Source: CAZKUR01 sp964556005
Lineage (GTDB): Bacteria; Bacteroidota; Ignavibacteria; Ignavibacteriales; Ignavibacteriaceae
NCBI GenBank assembly: GCA_964556005.1
Contig: CAZKUR010000054.1
Coordinates: 1-25,854, forward strand
Length of the DNA stretch: 25,854 nt
Direction of reading: 5' to 3'
The notes under the pieces are model-generated. The model saw only the letters and a list, made by a program, of their open reading frames with translations, was not told where the DNA came from and did no database searches. Of the stretch, positions 7,354 through 14,317 are shown in pieces. Made by a program: the position numbers and the translations under genes. Position 1 is the stretch's first letter. Every line of letters starts with the position of its first letter.

Positions 7354-8202
7354 ATGTTAAAAATTACGCGTCTTATATCATTATATCTCATAATTTCATT
7401 TTTTTTAACTTTGCATTACTGTGAAGCACAAACAAAGAAATATATTGCAATAATTCCCCCGTTCCACAGCAGGCAGGTAAGGAGCGGCACTGAAAGTTCG
7501 TTACAGCTTAAGCATCAGCTTTTTGTTGTCTTTGTCTATCAAAATGCCGTAGCCGTTTATTCCGAATCCGAATTTTTTAATCCTACCGACAATGTTTTGG
7601 AACAGGAATTGGCTCTTCCTTCTACAGGTCACGATGAGAATGGAAATGAATCCGGCGGCCGGATTTCAAACGGAATTCTCAGTATTCAACTTTGGGTGCA
7701 GGGTGAAAGGTTAGATCCCGAATATGTTCTTGATGGCAACGAAGGATGGTTTTTAGTTCGGACTAAATTTCCTCCGCTCAAAAACCGTATTGTTAAAGCA
7801 CTCTTTTGGGCAGAGACTTCACTTAAGGATATTGATTATCTTCCCGGGCTGGATACAACAGTAATTATTGACGGCAAGCGCGGATTTTTAATTAACTTAG
7901 CGCATGCAGCCGTATGGAACAGCTTTATTGAATCAATTGATATATACGTTGTTTTAAATGGCGGTATATCGACGAATCGTGACTCATTCGACATTAAACC
8001 TGCATCTTATGAACTGAAAGATTCTACCCTAACCTGGTCAATGAAATATATAGAACCATCTGAAAAGGACAATATCGAAATTTCATATGATTCCTACGGC
8101 GATACCGATTCCAATATAGATACCATGTCTAAATTATCCACATTTATTGTAAAACATGTTTATGATCAATTAATTCATTATGCAAGACAATTAGATGAAT
8201 GA
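7354..8202 (+). CDS. Exported hypothetical protein
   Basis: 282 residues with a clear signal peptide: basic start (MLKITR), hydrophobic core to about residue 20, and a likely signal peptidase I site near CEA-QTKK (25/26). The mature part alternates polar and hydrophobic residues in a beta-rich pattern (for example LFVVFVYQNAVAVYSESEFF) with no Cys pairs, catalytic motif or further membrane segment. It is thus probably periplasmic or surface-attached, with a beta-sandwich-like fold. I do not recognise a family. The ATG at 7354 follows a GGAG (7342-7345). The gene stands alone between the small hydrophilic ORF and the DUF1003 gene. Confidence 0.75.
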   Translation: MLKITRLISLYLIISFFLTLHYCEAQTKKYIAIIPPFHSRQVRSGTESSLQLKHQLFVVFVYQNAVAVYSESEFFNPTDNVLEQELALPSTGHDENGNESGGRISNGILSIQLWVQGERLDPEYVLDGNEGWFLVRTKFPPLKNRIVKALFWAETSLKDIDYLPGLDTTVIIDGKRGFLINLAHAAVWNSFIESIDIYVVLNGGISTNRDSFDIKPASYELKDSTLTWSMKYIEPSEKDNIEISYDSYGDTDSNIDTMSKLSTFIVKHVYDQLIHYARQLDE

Positions 8203-8424
8203 TGAAGTATTTATAAACTTACTTAGTAAAAGTAATTGTTCATTATTTTGATTCCGGCCAATTCATCTATACATGATATTTTAGGCCTTGACCCATATTT
8301 CAGAATTAAGATATTATTATTTCAAATAATGAATTTTAATAATGTCATGTTTATTAGGTTTATTATATTAAGAAAGTTTACAAAAATAGACCGGGTAAAA
8401 TGTAAAGTTTTTAAATAATTAAAA

Positions 8425-8805
8425 GTGATAAATTTGAAAAAAAAATGTCAAATATGTGGCCGGGATGAAACTCAAACAGAAATTTTACCATCAATTATAG
8501 TTCGACCGTCAATAACAAACCTTATAAAAATAAAATATACCAATTGGAATATAAACGGCTTTATATGTACAGAGGATTTACAAAAATACCGCAAAGAATC
8601 TTTAGAAAAATTAATTTCCGATGAAAAAGGGGAGTTGTCGGATCTTGAAATAGATGTGATAAATAAATTAACCGAACATGAGTCAATTTCAGTTAATGTT
8701 GAGAAAGAATTTATTGCCAAGTTAACATTAGGAGAAAAACTTTCGGATTTAATAGCATCTTTTGGCGGCAGTTGGAAATTTATAATAATTTTTTTCTTCA
8801 TATAA
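8425..8805 (+). CDS. DUF1003 protein, N-terminal part (frameshifted gene)
   Basis: First half of a DUF1003 gene split by a one-base frame change. It begins with a small Cys-containing head (CQICG, Cys8 and Cys11, with Cys48 in FICTEDL) typical of longer DUF1003 proteins. A charged helical linker (about 55-100) follows, then the start of the first membrane segment, LGEKLSDLIASFGGSWKFII, before stopping at 8803-8805. The start may be GTG 8425 or TTG 8434; the latter gives MKKKCQICG, as in relatives. Frame 1 ends seven residues after the conserved FGGSW motif, whereas the family continues into the membrane segment, which is found in the next frame at 8772-9122. Membrane protein of unknown function. 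Confidence 0.8.
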   Translation: MINLKKKCQICGRDETQTEILPSIIVRPSITNLIKIKYTNWNINGFICTEDLQKYRKESLEKLISDEKGELSDLEIDVINKLTEHESISVNVEKEFIAKLTLGEKLSDLIASFGGSWKFIIIFFFI

Positions 8806-9122
8806 TTTTTTGGATTTCAATTAACACGTATGTATTAATAACCCGGTCTTTTGATCCATATCCGTTTATTTTGCTAAATCTTGTGTTGTCATGTTTAGCA
8901 GCAATTCAGGCTCCGATAATTATGATGAGTCAGAATAGACAGGAAGACCGGGACAGAAACAGGGCTACGCAAGATTATAAAATAAATTTAAAAACAGAAT
9001 TAGAACTGAGACAGCTTCATCAGAAAGTTGATCATTTATTAATACAGCAATGGGAAAGAATGGTGGAGATACAAGAATTACAATTGGAGTTATTAGAAGA
9101 ACTAAGAAAACATAAGAAATAA
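8772..9122 (+). CDS. DUF1003 protein, C-terminal part (frameshifted gene)
   Basis: Second half of the split DUF1003 gene, in the -1 frame relative to 8425-8805. It supplies the remainder of the first membrane segment (HIIFWISINTYVL), the family hallmark FDPYPFILLNL, the second membrane segment ending APIIMMSQNRQ, and the charged coiled tail (RDRNRATQDYKINLKTELEL, then HQKVDHLLIQQW). Joined at the T-run 8789-8795, the two parts give one uninterrupted protein of about 231 residues, the expected length. The TTG at 8772 is not a believable independent start because it falls inside the conserved motif of the other frame. Confidence 0.8.
   Translation: MEIYNNFFLHIIFWISINTYVLITRSFDPYPFILLNLVLSCLAAIQAPIIMMSQNRQEDRDRNRATQDYKINLKTELELRQLHQKVDHLLIQQWERMVEIQELQLELLEELRKHKK
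8789..8796 (+). other. T7 run / slippery-like heptamer in DUF1003 gene
   Basis: In the upstream frame the bases read T-TTT-TTC (8790-8796), the X-XXY-YYZ form of a classic -1 slippery heptamer. A -1 slip here gives FIIIFFLHIIFW, which fits the DUF1003 membrane segment. I see no convincing hairpin just downstream, so mutation or a homopolymer sequencing error remains at least as likely as programmed recoding. Confidence 0.5.
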
Positions 9123-9220
9123 ATTTGGCGGCAAAAGAAAATGTAAAAACGATGCAGCCGATGTTTTAATAAAAATAAATCAAAATCCGTTCTCTATATT
9201 CTATTCTAACTCCTTTTAAT
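9123..9220 (+). repeat. Second copy of the 6625-6720 stretch
   Basis: This stretch resembles 6625-6720: both share AAAAGAAAA near the head, GATGCAGCCGATGTT (or AATGCAGCCGATGTT) and AATCCGTTCT, in the same order and spacing, and both run straight into elements D and C. It is a duplicated module of about 150 bp including the element. Confidence 0.55.
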
Positions 9221-9270
9221 AGGTCTAAAGGATTAATCCCTTTTCCATCCATTAGATTCATTTGTTTTAA
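9221..9270 (+). promoter_or_regulatory. Shared intergenic element, copy D
   Basis: TCTAAAGGATTAATCCCTTT (9225-9244), then CCATCCATTAG and GATTCATTTGTTTT. The arms CTAAAGGAT and ATCCATTAG pair with one mismatch; GGATTAATCC (9230-9239) is palindromic. It precedes the radical SAM/rubrerythrin genes by 104 nt and the short ORF at 9303 by about 33 nt. Confidence 0.6.
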
Positions 9271-9302
9271 CAAGTTATTTTATATCTTTATCGGGAATAA
9301 AA

Positions 9303-9377
9303 ATGAGTACAACAAATGATCTCTCCACGGTTTTCATTTTAATAATGTCTAATGAAAAGGAAATATTTTTGATATGA
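9303..9377 (+). CDS. Possible 24-residue leader ORF overlapping radical SAM start
   Basis: ATG at 9303 to TGA at 9375-9377, encoding a 24-residue peptide (MSTTNDLSTVFILIMSNEKE...). Its stop overlaps the ATG of the radical SAM gene (ATGA at 9374-9377). Its own ribosome site is weak, while the radical SAM gene has AAAAGGAAA (9354-9362) with a long 11-12 nt spacer. Translational coupling is possible, but ATGA overlaps also arise by chance. Confidence 0.25.
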   Translation: MSTTNDLSTVFILIMSNEKEIFLI

Positions 9378-10918
9378 AACAGAAACTAGAAATTGGAATT
9401 ATAGATTTTGTGTCTAAGAGACCGAATAAATCATTATTTGCACGAATCATGAATGCAAATTTCGCCAGCATTATGCCGCAGGTTTTAGGTGTTTGGTGTG
9501 AACAGGAAGGACATAACGTAACTTATGTTTGTTACACTGGTTCCGAAAATTTATTAGACGAGCTGCCGCAGAATGTCGATCTTATATTTATTGGCGCATT
9601 TACCGAAGCTGCGCAAACCGCATATGCACTAAGCAATTTATTCAGGTCCAGGGGAGCAGTTACAGTGCTTGGCGGGCCGCATGCAAGATGTTACCCGGAA
9701 GACGCAGTAAAGTACTTCGATTATGTAGTTGGATTTACTGACAAAAGCATAATAAATGAAATTCTGTACGACTGCTCACCTCACCATGATGGTGGTTTGT
9801 ATCTCACGGCCTCAAAGCAGCCTTTATCTCTTCCCGGCGTGGTCGAACGATGGAAATTTATAGAAGCGACTTTAAAAAAAGCTCCTTTAATAAAACTTGT
9901 TCCAATGTTAGGAAGTCTTGGATGTCCTTATACCTGTAGTTTTTGTATTGATTCAACTGTGGCCTATCAGCCGCTGAATTTTGAAGTAATGAAAGCAGAC
10001 CTGTCGTTTCTTCTCAAGAAATACAAAAAACCAATAGTCGGCTGGCATGACCCGAACTTTGGGGTAAGGTTTGATGATTATATGAATGCAATTGAAGAAG
10101 TAGTTCCTTCAGGAAGGATTGAATTTATAGCAGAAAGCAGCTTATCTATTTTGTCGGAGCCGCATTTAAAACGCCTTAAGCATAATGGTTTTAAAGCTTT
10201 GCTTCCGGGAATAGAATCCTGGTTTGACCTCGGCAATAAGTCAAAAACAGGCAGTTTGATAGGAATGGAAAAAGTTAATCAGATTTCCGAACACATTAAT
10301 ATGATATTAAAATACATTCCTTATGTTCAAACTAATTTTGTTTTAGGGCTCGATGCGGATGAAGGGCCTGAACCGTTTGAGCTCACTAAAAGATTTGTAG
10401 ATTTAAGCCCGGGCGCATTTCCTGGATATTCATTGCTTACGGCATTTGGCAGGGCAGCTCAGCTTAATCTTGATTACCAGCGCGAAGGCCGGGTAATTCC
10501 TTTTCCATTTCACTTTTTAAATAATAATAATTGCATGAATGTTAAACCGAAAAATTATTCCTGGCCGGAATTTTATAATTATATAATTGATCTCGGTAAA
10601 TACACATTTTCCTGGAAAGCGATCTCAAAACGCTTAATATCGAACAAAACAATAATTCCCAAATGGATGAATGTCGTGAGAGCAATTTCTGAGGAAGGTT
10701 TTGGCAGAGTTGCATTCAACACCAAAATATATAATCAGCTGATTTCAGATAGTAGATTCCGCGATTATTTCGAAGGAGAAACATCCGAACTTCCGGAATT
10801 TTATAAAGGACTTGTAAAAAAAGAACTAGGACCATTGTGGGAATGGCTGCCTAAGGATGCATTATATCATGATGAAAATGCCTACATAAAATCGGAAGAA
10901 CAAAAGATTGCGGTATAA
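9374..10918 (+). CDS. B12-binding domain radical SAM protein
   Basis: 514 residues. The N-terminal region (about 5-150) has the Rossmann-like order of a cobalamin-binding domain (VDLIFIGAFTEAAQTAYAL, then VTVLGGPHARCYPEDA), but no DxHxxG motif is visible, so bound B12 may lack the lower His ligand. The radical SAM core has the 4Fe-4S motif CxxxCxxC at Cys184, Cys188 and Cys191 (GCPYTCSFC). TIM-barrel strands such as GWHDPNFGV and LLPGIESWFDLGNKSKTG follow, then a long C-terminal domain. Family members methylate or rearrange unactivated carbons or make lipid or pigment tailoring reactions; the substrate here is unknown. It is followed 50 nt later by the rubrerythrin-like gene, suggesting an operon behind element D. 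Confidence 0.88.
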   Translation: MKQKLEIGIIDFVSKRPNKSLFARIMNANFASIMPQVLGVWCEQEGHNVTYVCYTGSENLLDELPQNVDLIFIGAFTEAAQTAYALSNLFRSRGAVTVLGGPHARCYPEDAVKYFDYVVGFTDKSIINEILYDCSPHHDGGLYLTASKQPLSLPGVVERWKFIEATLKKAPLIKLVPMLGSLGCPYTCSFCIDSTVAYQPLNFEVMKADLSFLLKKYKKPIVGWHDPNFGVRFDDYMNAIEEVVPSGRIEFIAESSLSILSEPHLKRLKHNGFKALLPGIESWFDLGNKSKTGSLIGMEKVNQISEHINMILKYIPYVQTNFVLGLDADEGPEPFELTKRFVDLSPGAFPGYSLLTAFGRAAQLNLDYQREGRVIPFPFHFLNNNNCMNVKPKNYSWPEFYNYIIDLGKYTFSWKAISKRLISNKTIIPKWMNVVRAISEEGFGRVAFNTKIYNQLISDSRFRDYFEGETSELPEFYKGLVKKELGPLWEWLPKDALYHDENAYIKSEEQKIAV

Positions 10919-10968
10919 AGTCTTTTAACAAATTTAAAATATTTTTAGACAAACTAAATAGGGAAAAC

Positions 10969-11466
10969 ATGTCAAAAACTGAAGAGAATCTAAAACTTGC
11001 ATTTGCAAGTGAAAGTCAAGCTAATCAAAAATACCGTGCATTTGCCAAAAGAGCAAAGAGGGACGGTTTTCCAAATATTGCGCGTTTATTTAAGTTGTCT
11101 TCTGTAGTTGAAAGGATTTATGCTCAGAGCAACTTGAATGAATTAAATGGAGTGGGCTCGACCCTGGAAAATCTTAAGACTACTATTGCAAGCGAGACAA
11201 ACGAAAATAAAATAATGTATCCTTCAATGTTGAAGCAAGCGGAATCAGACAATCATAAATCAAAATATAGATTCGAATACAATATAAAAAGCAAAGAAGC
11301 TCATGCAAAATTTTATTATTCAGCGTTGGTTGCCCTTGAGCACGGTAATGATTTAACAGACAACGAATTATATCTCTGTCCATTCTGCGGTAATATTTTA
11401 TCGAAAAAGCCGGATAGTAATTGTACTATTTGCAATGCGCCGGTCGATAAATTTATTCAAGTTTAA
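10969..11466 (+). CDS. Divergent rubrerythrin-family protein
   Basis: 165 residues in the rubrerythrin layout: a four-helix ferritin-like domain (about 4-125) and a C-terminal rubredoxin-like zinc/iron knuckle with CPFCG (Cys137, Cys140) and CTICN (Cys152, Cys155). Rubrerythrins are cytoplasmic diiron peroxidases that detoxify H2O2 in anaerobes. Some diiron ligands are kept (Glu15, Glu48, Glu76, Glu79, His112). However, the first ExxH has become ERIY (Tyr51 for His), and the second has Lys at the Glu position (KEAH, 109-112). Diiron chemistry may therefore be altered or lost. It sits directly behind the radical SAM gene with a 50-nt gap, probably co-transcribed. Length and overall order fit the family well. 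Confidence 0.85.
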   Translation: MSKTEENLKLAFASESQANQKYRAFAKRAKRDGFPNIARLFKLSSVVERIYAQSNLNELNGVGSTLENLKTTIASETNENKIMYPSMLKQAESDNHKSKYRFEYNIKSKEAHAKFYYSALVALEHGNDLTDNELYLCPFCGNILSKKPDSNCTICNAPVDKFIQV

Positions 11467-11604
11467 TTAATAAATGTTTCAAAAAAAAATATTTTCTTTT
11501 CGGGCGTTTATTTTTTATTGGGAATTTTTATGCTCAATCCGAATTGGACAGTTAATTTAAGGCTCATATAAAATCACCACTTATACTTATCTATCTTTTA
11601 TACA

Positions 11605-11652
11605 ACCAAAAGGATTAACTACTTTTTCATCCTTTTGTACGATTGATTTAAT
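11605..11652 (+). promoter_or_regulatory. Shared intergenic element, copy E (perfect inverted repeat)
   Basis: The clearest copy: CAAAAGGAT (11607-11615) and ATCCTTTTG (11629-11637) form a perfect 9-bp inverted repeat around a 13-nt centre containing CTTTTTC. ACGATTGATT (11639-11648) follows. The core ends 49 nt before the ATG at 11698. Confidence 0.65.
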
Positions 11653-11697
11653 CATTTATATATGTAATATGTATTGTAAATAAAAAGGAGATATTAA

Positions 11698-12060
11698 ATG
11701 AAAATTCTAATAATAATATTAATGTTGTTTCCGATTTTATTATTTGCTCAAAATAAGGATAAGAGTAGTAAGGAAGTAACGAAAGAGCAGTTAAAAGAAG
11801 CAATGGTTCAGATCTCTTCTAACTCAGTTGCCAGAGAGATGATGCTGAAAATGATCCTTAATAAAACTAATGATTCAAAAGAAGAAATGACTAAATTAGG
11901 AAAAATTATTTTGGATGATCCTGCAATGAAATCAATTATTAAGAGAATGACGTTTGAAAATGCTAGAACTTTCGATTCAATTTTAGAACCCCGTAAAATG
12001 ATGAAAGATAGTACTCGGCAAATGAAAATGTCCAGTTATAAACAAGATCCGGGAAAATAA
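11698..12060 (+). CDS. Small secreted Met-rich hypothetical protein
   Basis: 120 residues. An N-terminal signal peptide (hydrophobic MKILIIILMLFPILLFA, likely cut after Ala17 before QNKD) directs export. The mature protein of about 100 residues is helical and charged, with ten or more Met (for example REMMLKMILNK, RKMMKDSTRQMKM) and no Cys. This could suit metal or oxidant contact, but that is only inference. AAGGAG (11685-11690) precedes the ATG. Element E lies just upstream, linking it to the radical SAM, response regulator and lmo0937-like genes. I do not recognise a family. Confidence 0.75.
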   Translation: MKILIIILMLFPILLFAQNKDKSSKEVTKEQLKEAMVQISSNSVAREMMLKMILNKTNDSKEEMTKLGKIILDDPAMKSIIKRMTFENARTFDSILEPRKMMKDSTRQMKMSSYKQDPGK

Positions 12061-12062
12061 AT

Positions 12063-12167
12063 TTAAGGGCACTTCTAATAACTGTCTTTTGTAAAAATTT
12101 AACGCAGAGAACGCAAAGAATACGCAGAGTTCGCAAAGAATATTGAAGTTTTTAGAAGTACACTTAA
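12063..12167. repeat. MITE-like repeat with inverted ends and internal tandem repeat
   Basis: The ends TTAAGGGCACTTCTAA (12063-12078) and TTAGAAGTACACTTAA (12152-12167) are inverted copies matching at 14 of 16 bases. Between them are two 20-bp tandem units, AACGCAGAGAACGCAAAGAA (12101-12120) and TACGCAGAGTTCGCAAAGAA (12121-12140). It has no coding content. The GCAGAG/GCAAAGAA pattern is common in dispersed intergenic repeats. Confidence 0.55.
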
Positions 12168-12265
12168 GAATGAAATTTAAATTAAATGGATGATAAAGAA
12201 ATATATTGTCATTATTTCCGAAGGAAAGTTCACCGGAATGAAGTGAAGTAATTGCAGTTCAAAAA

Positions 12266-12332
12266 TAAAAGATTGCTTCGCCTTGCCTGCGCAAAATAGG
12301 ATCTTCGGTGAAGGCAGGCTTCTTGCGATGAC
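12266..12332 (-). repeat. Dispersed intergenic repeat (GTCAT-GCAATCT type)
   Basis: On the minus strand it begins GGTCATCGCAAGAAGCCTGC and ends GCGAAGCAATCTTT. These are the end sequences of a widespread bacterial intergenic repeat, here with GCCTGC/GCAGGC arms around the middle. The minus-strand open frame over it (12177-12425) is an artefact of the repeat. The remainder of the 12061-12651 gap shows only a small GCGGTA/TACCGC inverted repeat at about 12565-12590. Confidence 0.5.
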
Positions 12333-12651
12333 CGTTTTCTTTCTTTTTATCACTCTCGATTTAAAGTAAGTACAGCTTTTATGAAAGAATAACAATTTTT
12401 GCTTATAGAAGATTACAATTTCCAAAATGAAAGCACTAATTCTTCTTAATAAGCAAAAAGTATTTCTACTTTAATTAAATAATCCGGTTAATGAATAATA
12501 TCGAAATATTTTTCAATTTATTGTTATACTAATACATAAATTAAAAGCGGAGATATATTAAATGGCGGTACGAAGTTTCTAAAATACCGCTGGCAAGTAA
12601 GTTTCTAATTTTTTTTATCAAAAAAAAAGATAATATTAGAGAAAACCTATC

Positions 12652-13026
12652 ATGGAATATATAATTGATTATAATGCCGGGGGAAAATTTATAAATATCA
12701 AACTGAAAGGAAAATTAAGCTTTAAATTAGCCGAACAATATTCGGTTGAAGCTATAAAAATAGCTCACGAAAATAAATGTAGTAAGTTTTTAATTGACCA
12801 CACAGATACAAACCTTGAAGGTGCGGGAATATACAAACTGCATACTGACGGTGCCGCTTTGGAAAAATTTGGATTTAAAAGCACTGATAAAATTGCAATA
12901 GTTATTTCACGCCTAAAAGATGACAGTCTGTTATTGGAAAAAATTGGACACAATGCAAAATGGAGTAATTCTAAGTATTTCGGAACTGTTGAAGAAGCAT
13001 TGGATTGGCTGGAATCCGATAATTAA
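12652..13026 (+). CDS. STAS/SpoIIAA-like domain protein
   Basis: 124 residues, cytoplasmic, no signal or membrane segment. The pattern of alternating short strands and helices (IINIKLKGKLS-like strand at 13-25, helix FKLAEQYSVEAIKIAHENKC, strand KFLIDHTDTN, then DKIAIVISRL and a C-terminal helix TVEEALDWLE) fits the SpoIIAA-like/STAS family of small regulators and lipid-pocket proteins. It lacks the strict DSSG phosphorylation motif of SpoIIAA, so an anti-anti-sigma role is not shown. The sigma factor 430 nt downstream makes a regulatory role worth considering, but no anti-sigma kinase is nearby. The start ATG at 12652 has only a weak ribosome site. Confidence 0.6.
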   Translation: MEYIIDYNAGGKFINIKLKGKLSFKLAEQYSVEAIKIAHENKCSKFLIDHTDTNLEGAGIYKLHTDGAALEKFGFKSTDKIAIVISRLKDDSLLLEKIGHNAKWSNSKYFGTVEEALDWLESDN

Positions 13027-13166
13027 TATTATCCTTTCAACATCGAAACCTAAATGTCAAACTATAGCTCGATTGATTATTTAATAATTTCCGGTTTTAA
13101 TTAATATGTTTAAAATTTCCAAACCAAATAATATTAAATGAATCGTTAAAAAATGTATTATTAATA

Positions 13167-13296
13167 ATGAAGAAGTTTACAGCTAAACCGGACATAGTTA
13201 ATCAGCATATTAAAAAAGATTCGCAGGCTGTATGATCAACTTGAATCTTTTAAACGTTTTAGGGAATTTATTAATCTTGGTAATTCGTACTTTTAA
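13167..13296 (+). pseudogene. Frameshifted micro-gene
   Basis: ATG at 13167 gives MKKFTAKPDIVNQHIKKD before a TGA at 13233. Shifting by one base at the A6 run (13212-13217) gives a continuing frame, KKIRRLYDQLESFKRFREF and on to TAA at 13294-13296. The join gives a plausible helical protein of about 42 residues. It is either decay, a homopolymer sequencing error, or chance. The rest of the 13027-13456 gap holds nothing I can name. Confidence 0.3.
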
Positions 13297-13456
13297 AAAC
13301 AGTTTATTATAATCTATGAGCTTTTAGCATTTCGCCGGGTACTTTAATTGGTTATATTTATTATCAAATTATTTTTTAGTCTTTACAATCTTGTTAAGTT
13401 AATGAAGCTTATGTCCGGCACTTAAATATAGTAATTCTAAATTAGCGGGAAATCAA

Positions 13457-14317
13457 TTGAAAATATCCAAACAGTTCACAAACCGGGAAAGCAAATCACT
13501 CGATCAATATTTTACGGAAATAGGCAAAGTTGATCTTTTAACAGCAGAAGAGGAAATAGACCTTGCTTTAAAGATTAGAAATGGTGATGAAAATGCAAGG
13601 AATAAATTAATTAAAGCTAATTTACGATTTGTAGTTTCAGTTGCAAAGCAATATCAGAACCAGGGTCTCTCACTTTCGGATTTAATAAATGAGGGGAATT
13701 TAGGTTTGATAAGAGCCACCTATAAATTTGATGAAACTAGGGGATTTAAATTTATTTCTTATGCAGTTTGGTGGATACGGCAGGGCGTAACCCAGGCAAT
13801 TGCGGATCAATCAAGAATTGTTCGTCTTCCGTTAAATATTGTTGGAGACTTGAGAAAGATACATAGAGCAACTAAGGATTTCGAACAAGACTATGATAAA
13901 AAACCTTCGAACGAAGAACTTGCCGAGGTTCTTGATATGTCAATTGATGCCATAACTTTTGCCATAAACTCTTCGGGAGTAAATCATTCTATAGATGCTC
14001 CATTTAGGAATGGAGACGGAGATGAAAAAAAAATGCTGGATGTTTTACCGGATAATAGTCAGCCTCCGCCCGATGAGAAAGTTATCACGGAATCTCTTTC
14101 GAAAGATATAGAAAATATGTTATCTATTCTTACTGCAAGAGAAGCAAAAATAATTATGATGGCCTATGGGATTGGCAGTGAACATAAATCAACACTTGAA
14201 GAAATCGGTAATAGTTTCAAACTTACAAGAGAACGGGTAAGACAAATAAAAGAAGGCGCCTTAAAAAAATTACGAAGCTCCAGAAAAATTCGTAACCTGA
14301 TAATTTATTTGGGATAA
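13457..14317 (+). CDS. RpoD-type (sigma-70 group 1/2) RNA polymerase sigma factor
   Basis: 286 residues, the usual length of primary-type sigma factors in the Bacteroidota/Chlorobiota group, which lack the long region 1.1. Region 1.2 is SLDQYFTEIGKVDLLTAEEE (14-33). Regions 2.1-2.4 run from NLRFVVSVAKQYQNQG through LSDLINEGNLGLI to FKFISYAVWWIRQG (about 55-110). Region 3 spans about 125-205. Region 4 has LTAREAKIIMMAYGIG and the helix-turn-helix STLEEIGNSFKLTRERVRQI (about 222-275). It reads promoter -10 and -35 elements. The start is TTG at 13457 with GGGAAATC just upstream; no in-frame ATG is nearby. It may be the housekeeping factor or a group-2 paralog; the rare start codon and isolated position slightly favour the latter. 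Confidence 0.92.
   Translation: MKISKQFTNRESKSLDQYFTEIGKVDLLTAEEEIDLALKIRNGDENARNKLIKANLRFVVSVAKQYQNQGLSLSDLINEGNLGLIRATYKFDETRGFKFISYAVWWIRQGVTQAIADQSRIVRLPLNIVGDLRKIHRATKDFEQDYDKKPSNEELAEVLDMSIDAITFAINSSGVNHSIDAPFRNGDGDEKKMLDVLPDNSQPPPDEKVITESLSKDIENMLSILTAREAKIIMMAYGIGSEHKSTLEEIGNSFKLTRERVRQIKEGALKKLRSSRKIRNLIIYLG

Noticed and set aside
8236..8418. Plus-strand open frame of 60 codons before the DUF1003 gene
   Set aside because: TTG start, no ribosome site, and Ile/Phe/Asn-rich composition expected from AT-rich non-coding DNA. The 8203-8424 gap holds nothing I can name.
12101..12140. Possible CRISPR-like direct repeats
   Set aside because: Only two adjacent 20-bp units with no spacer between them and no cas genes; better explained as a tandem repeat in a MITE-like element.
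12177..12425. Minus-strand open frame of 82 codons
   Set aside because: It runs across a dispersed intergenic repeat (12266-12332); the central VIARSLPSPKI-type sequence is the usual translation of such repeats.
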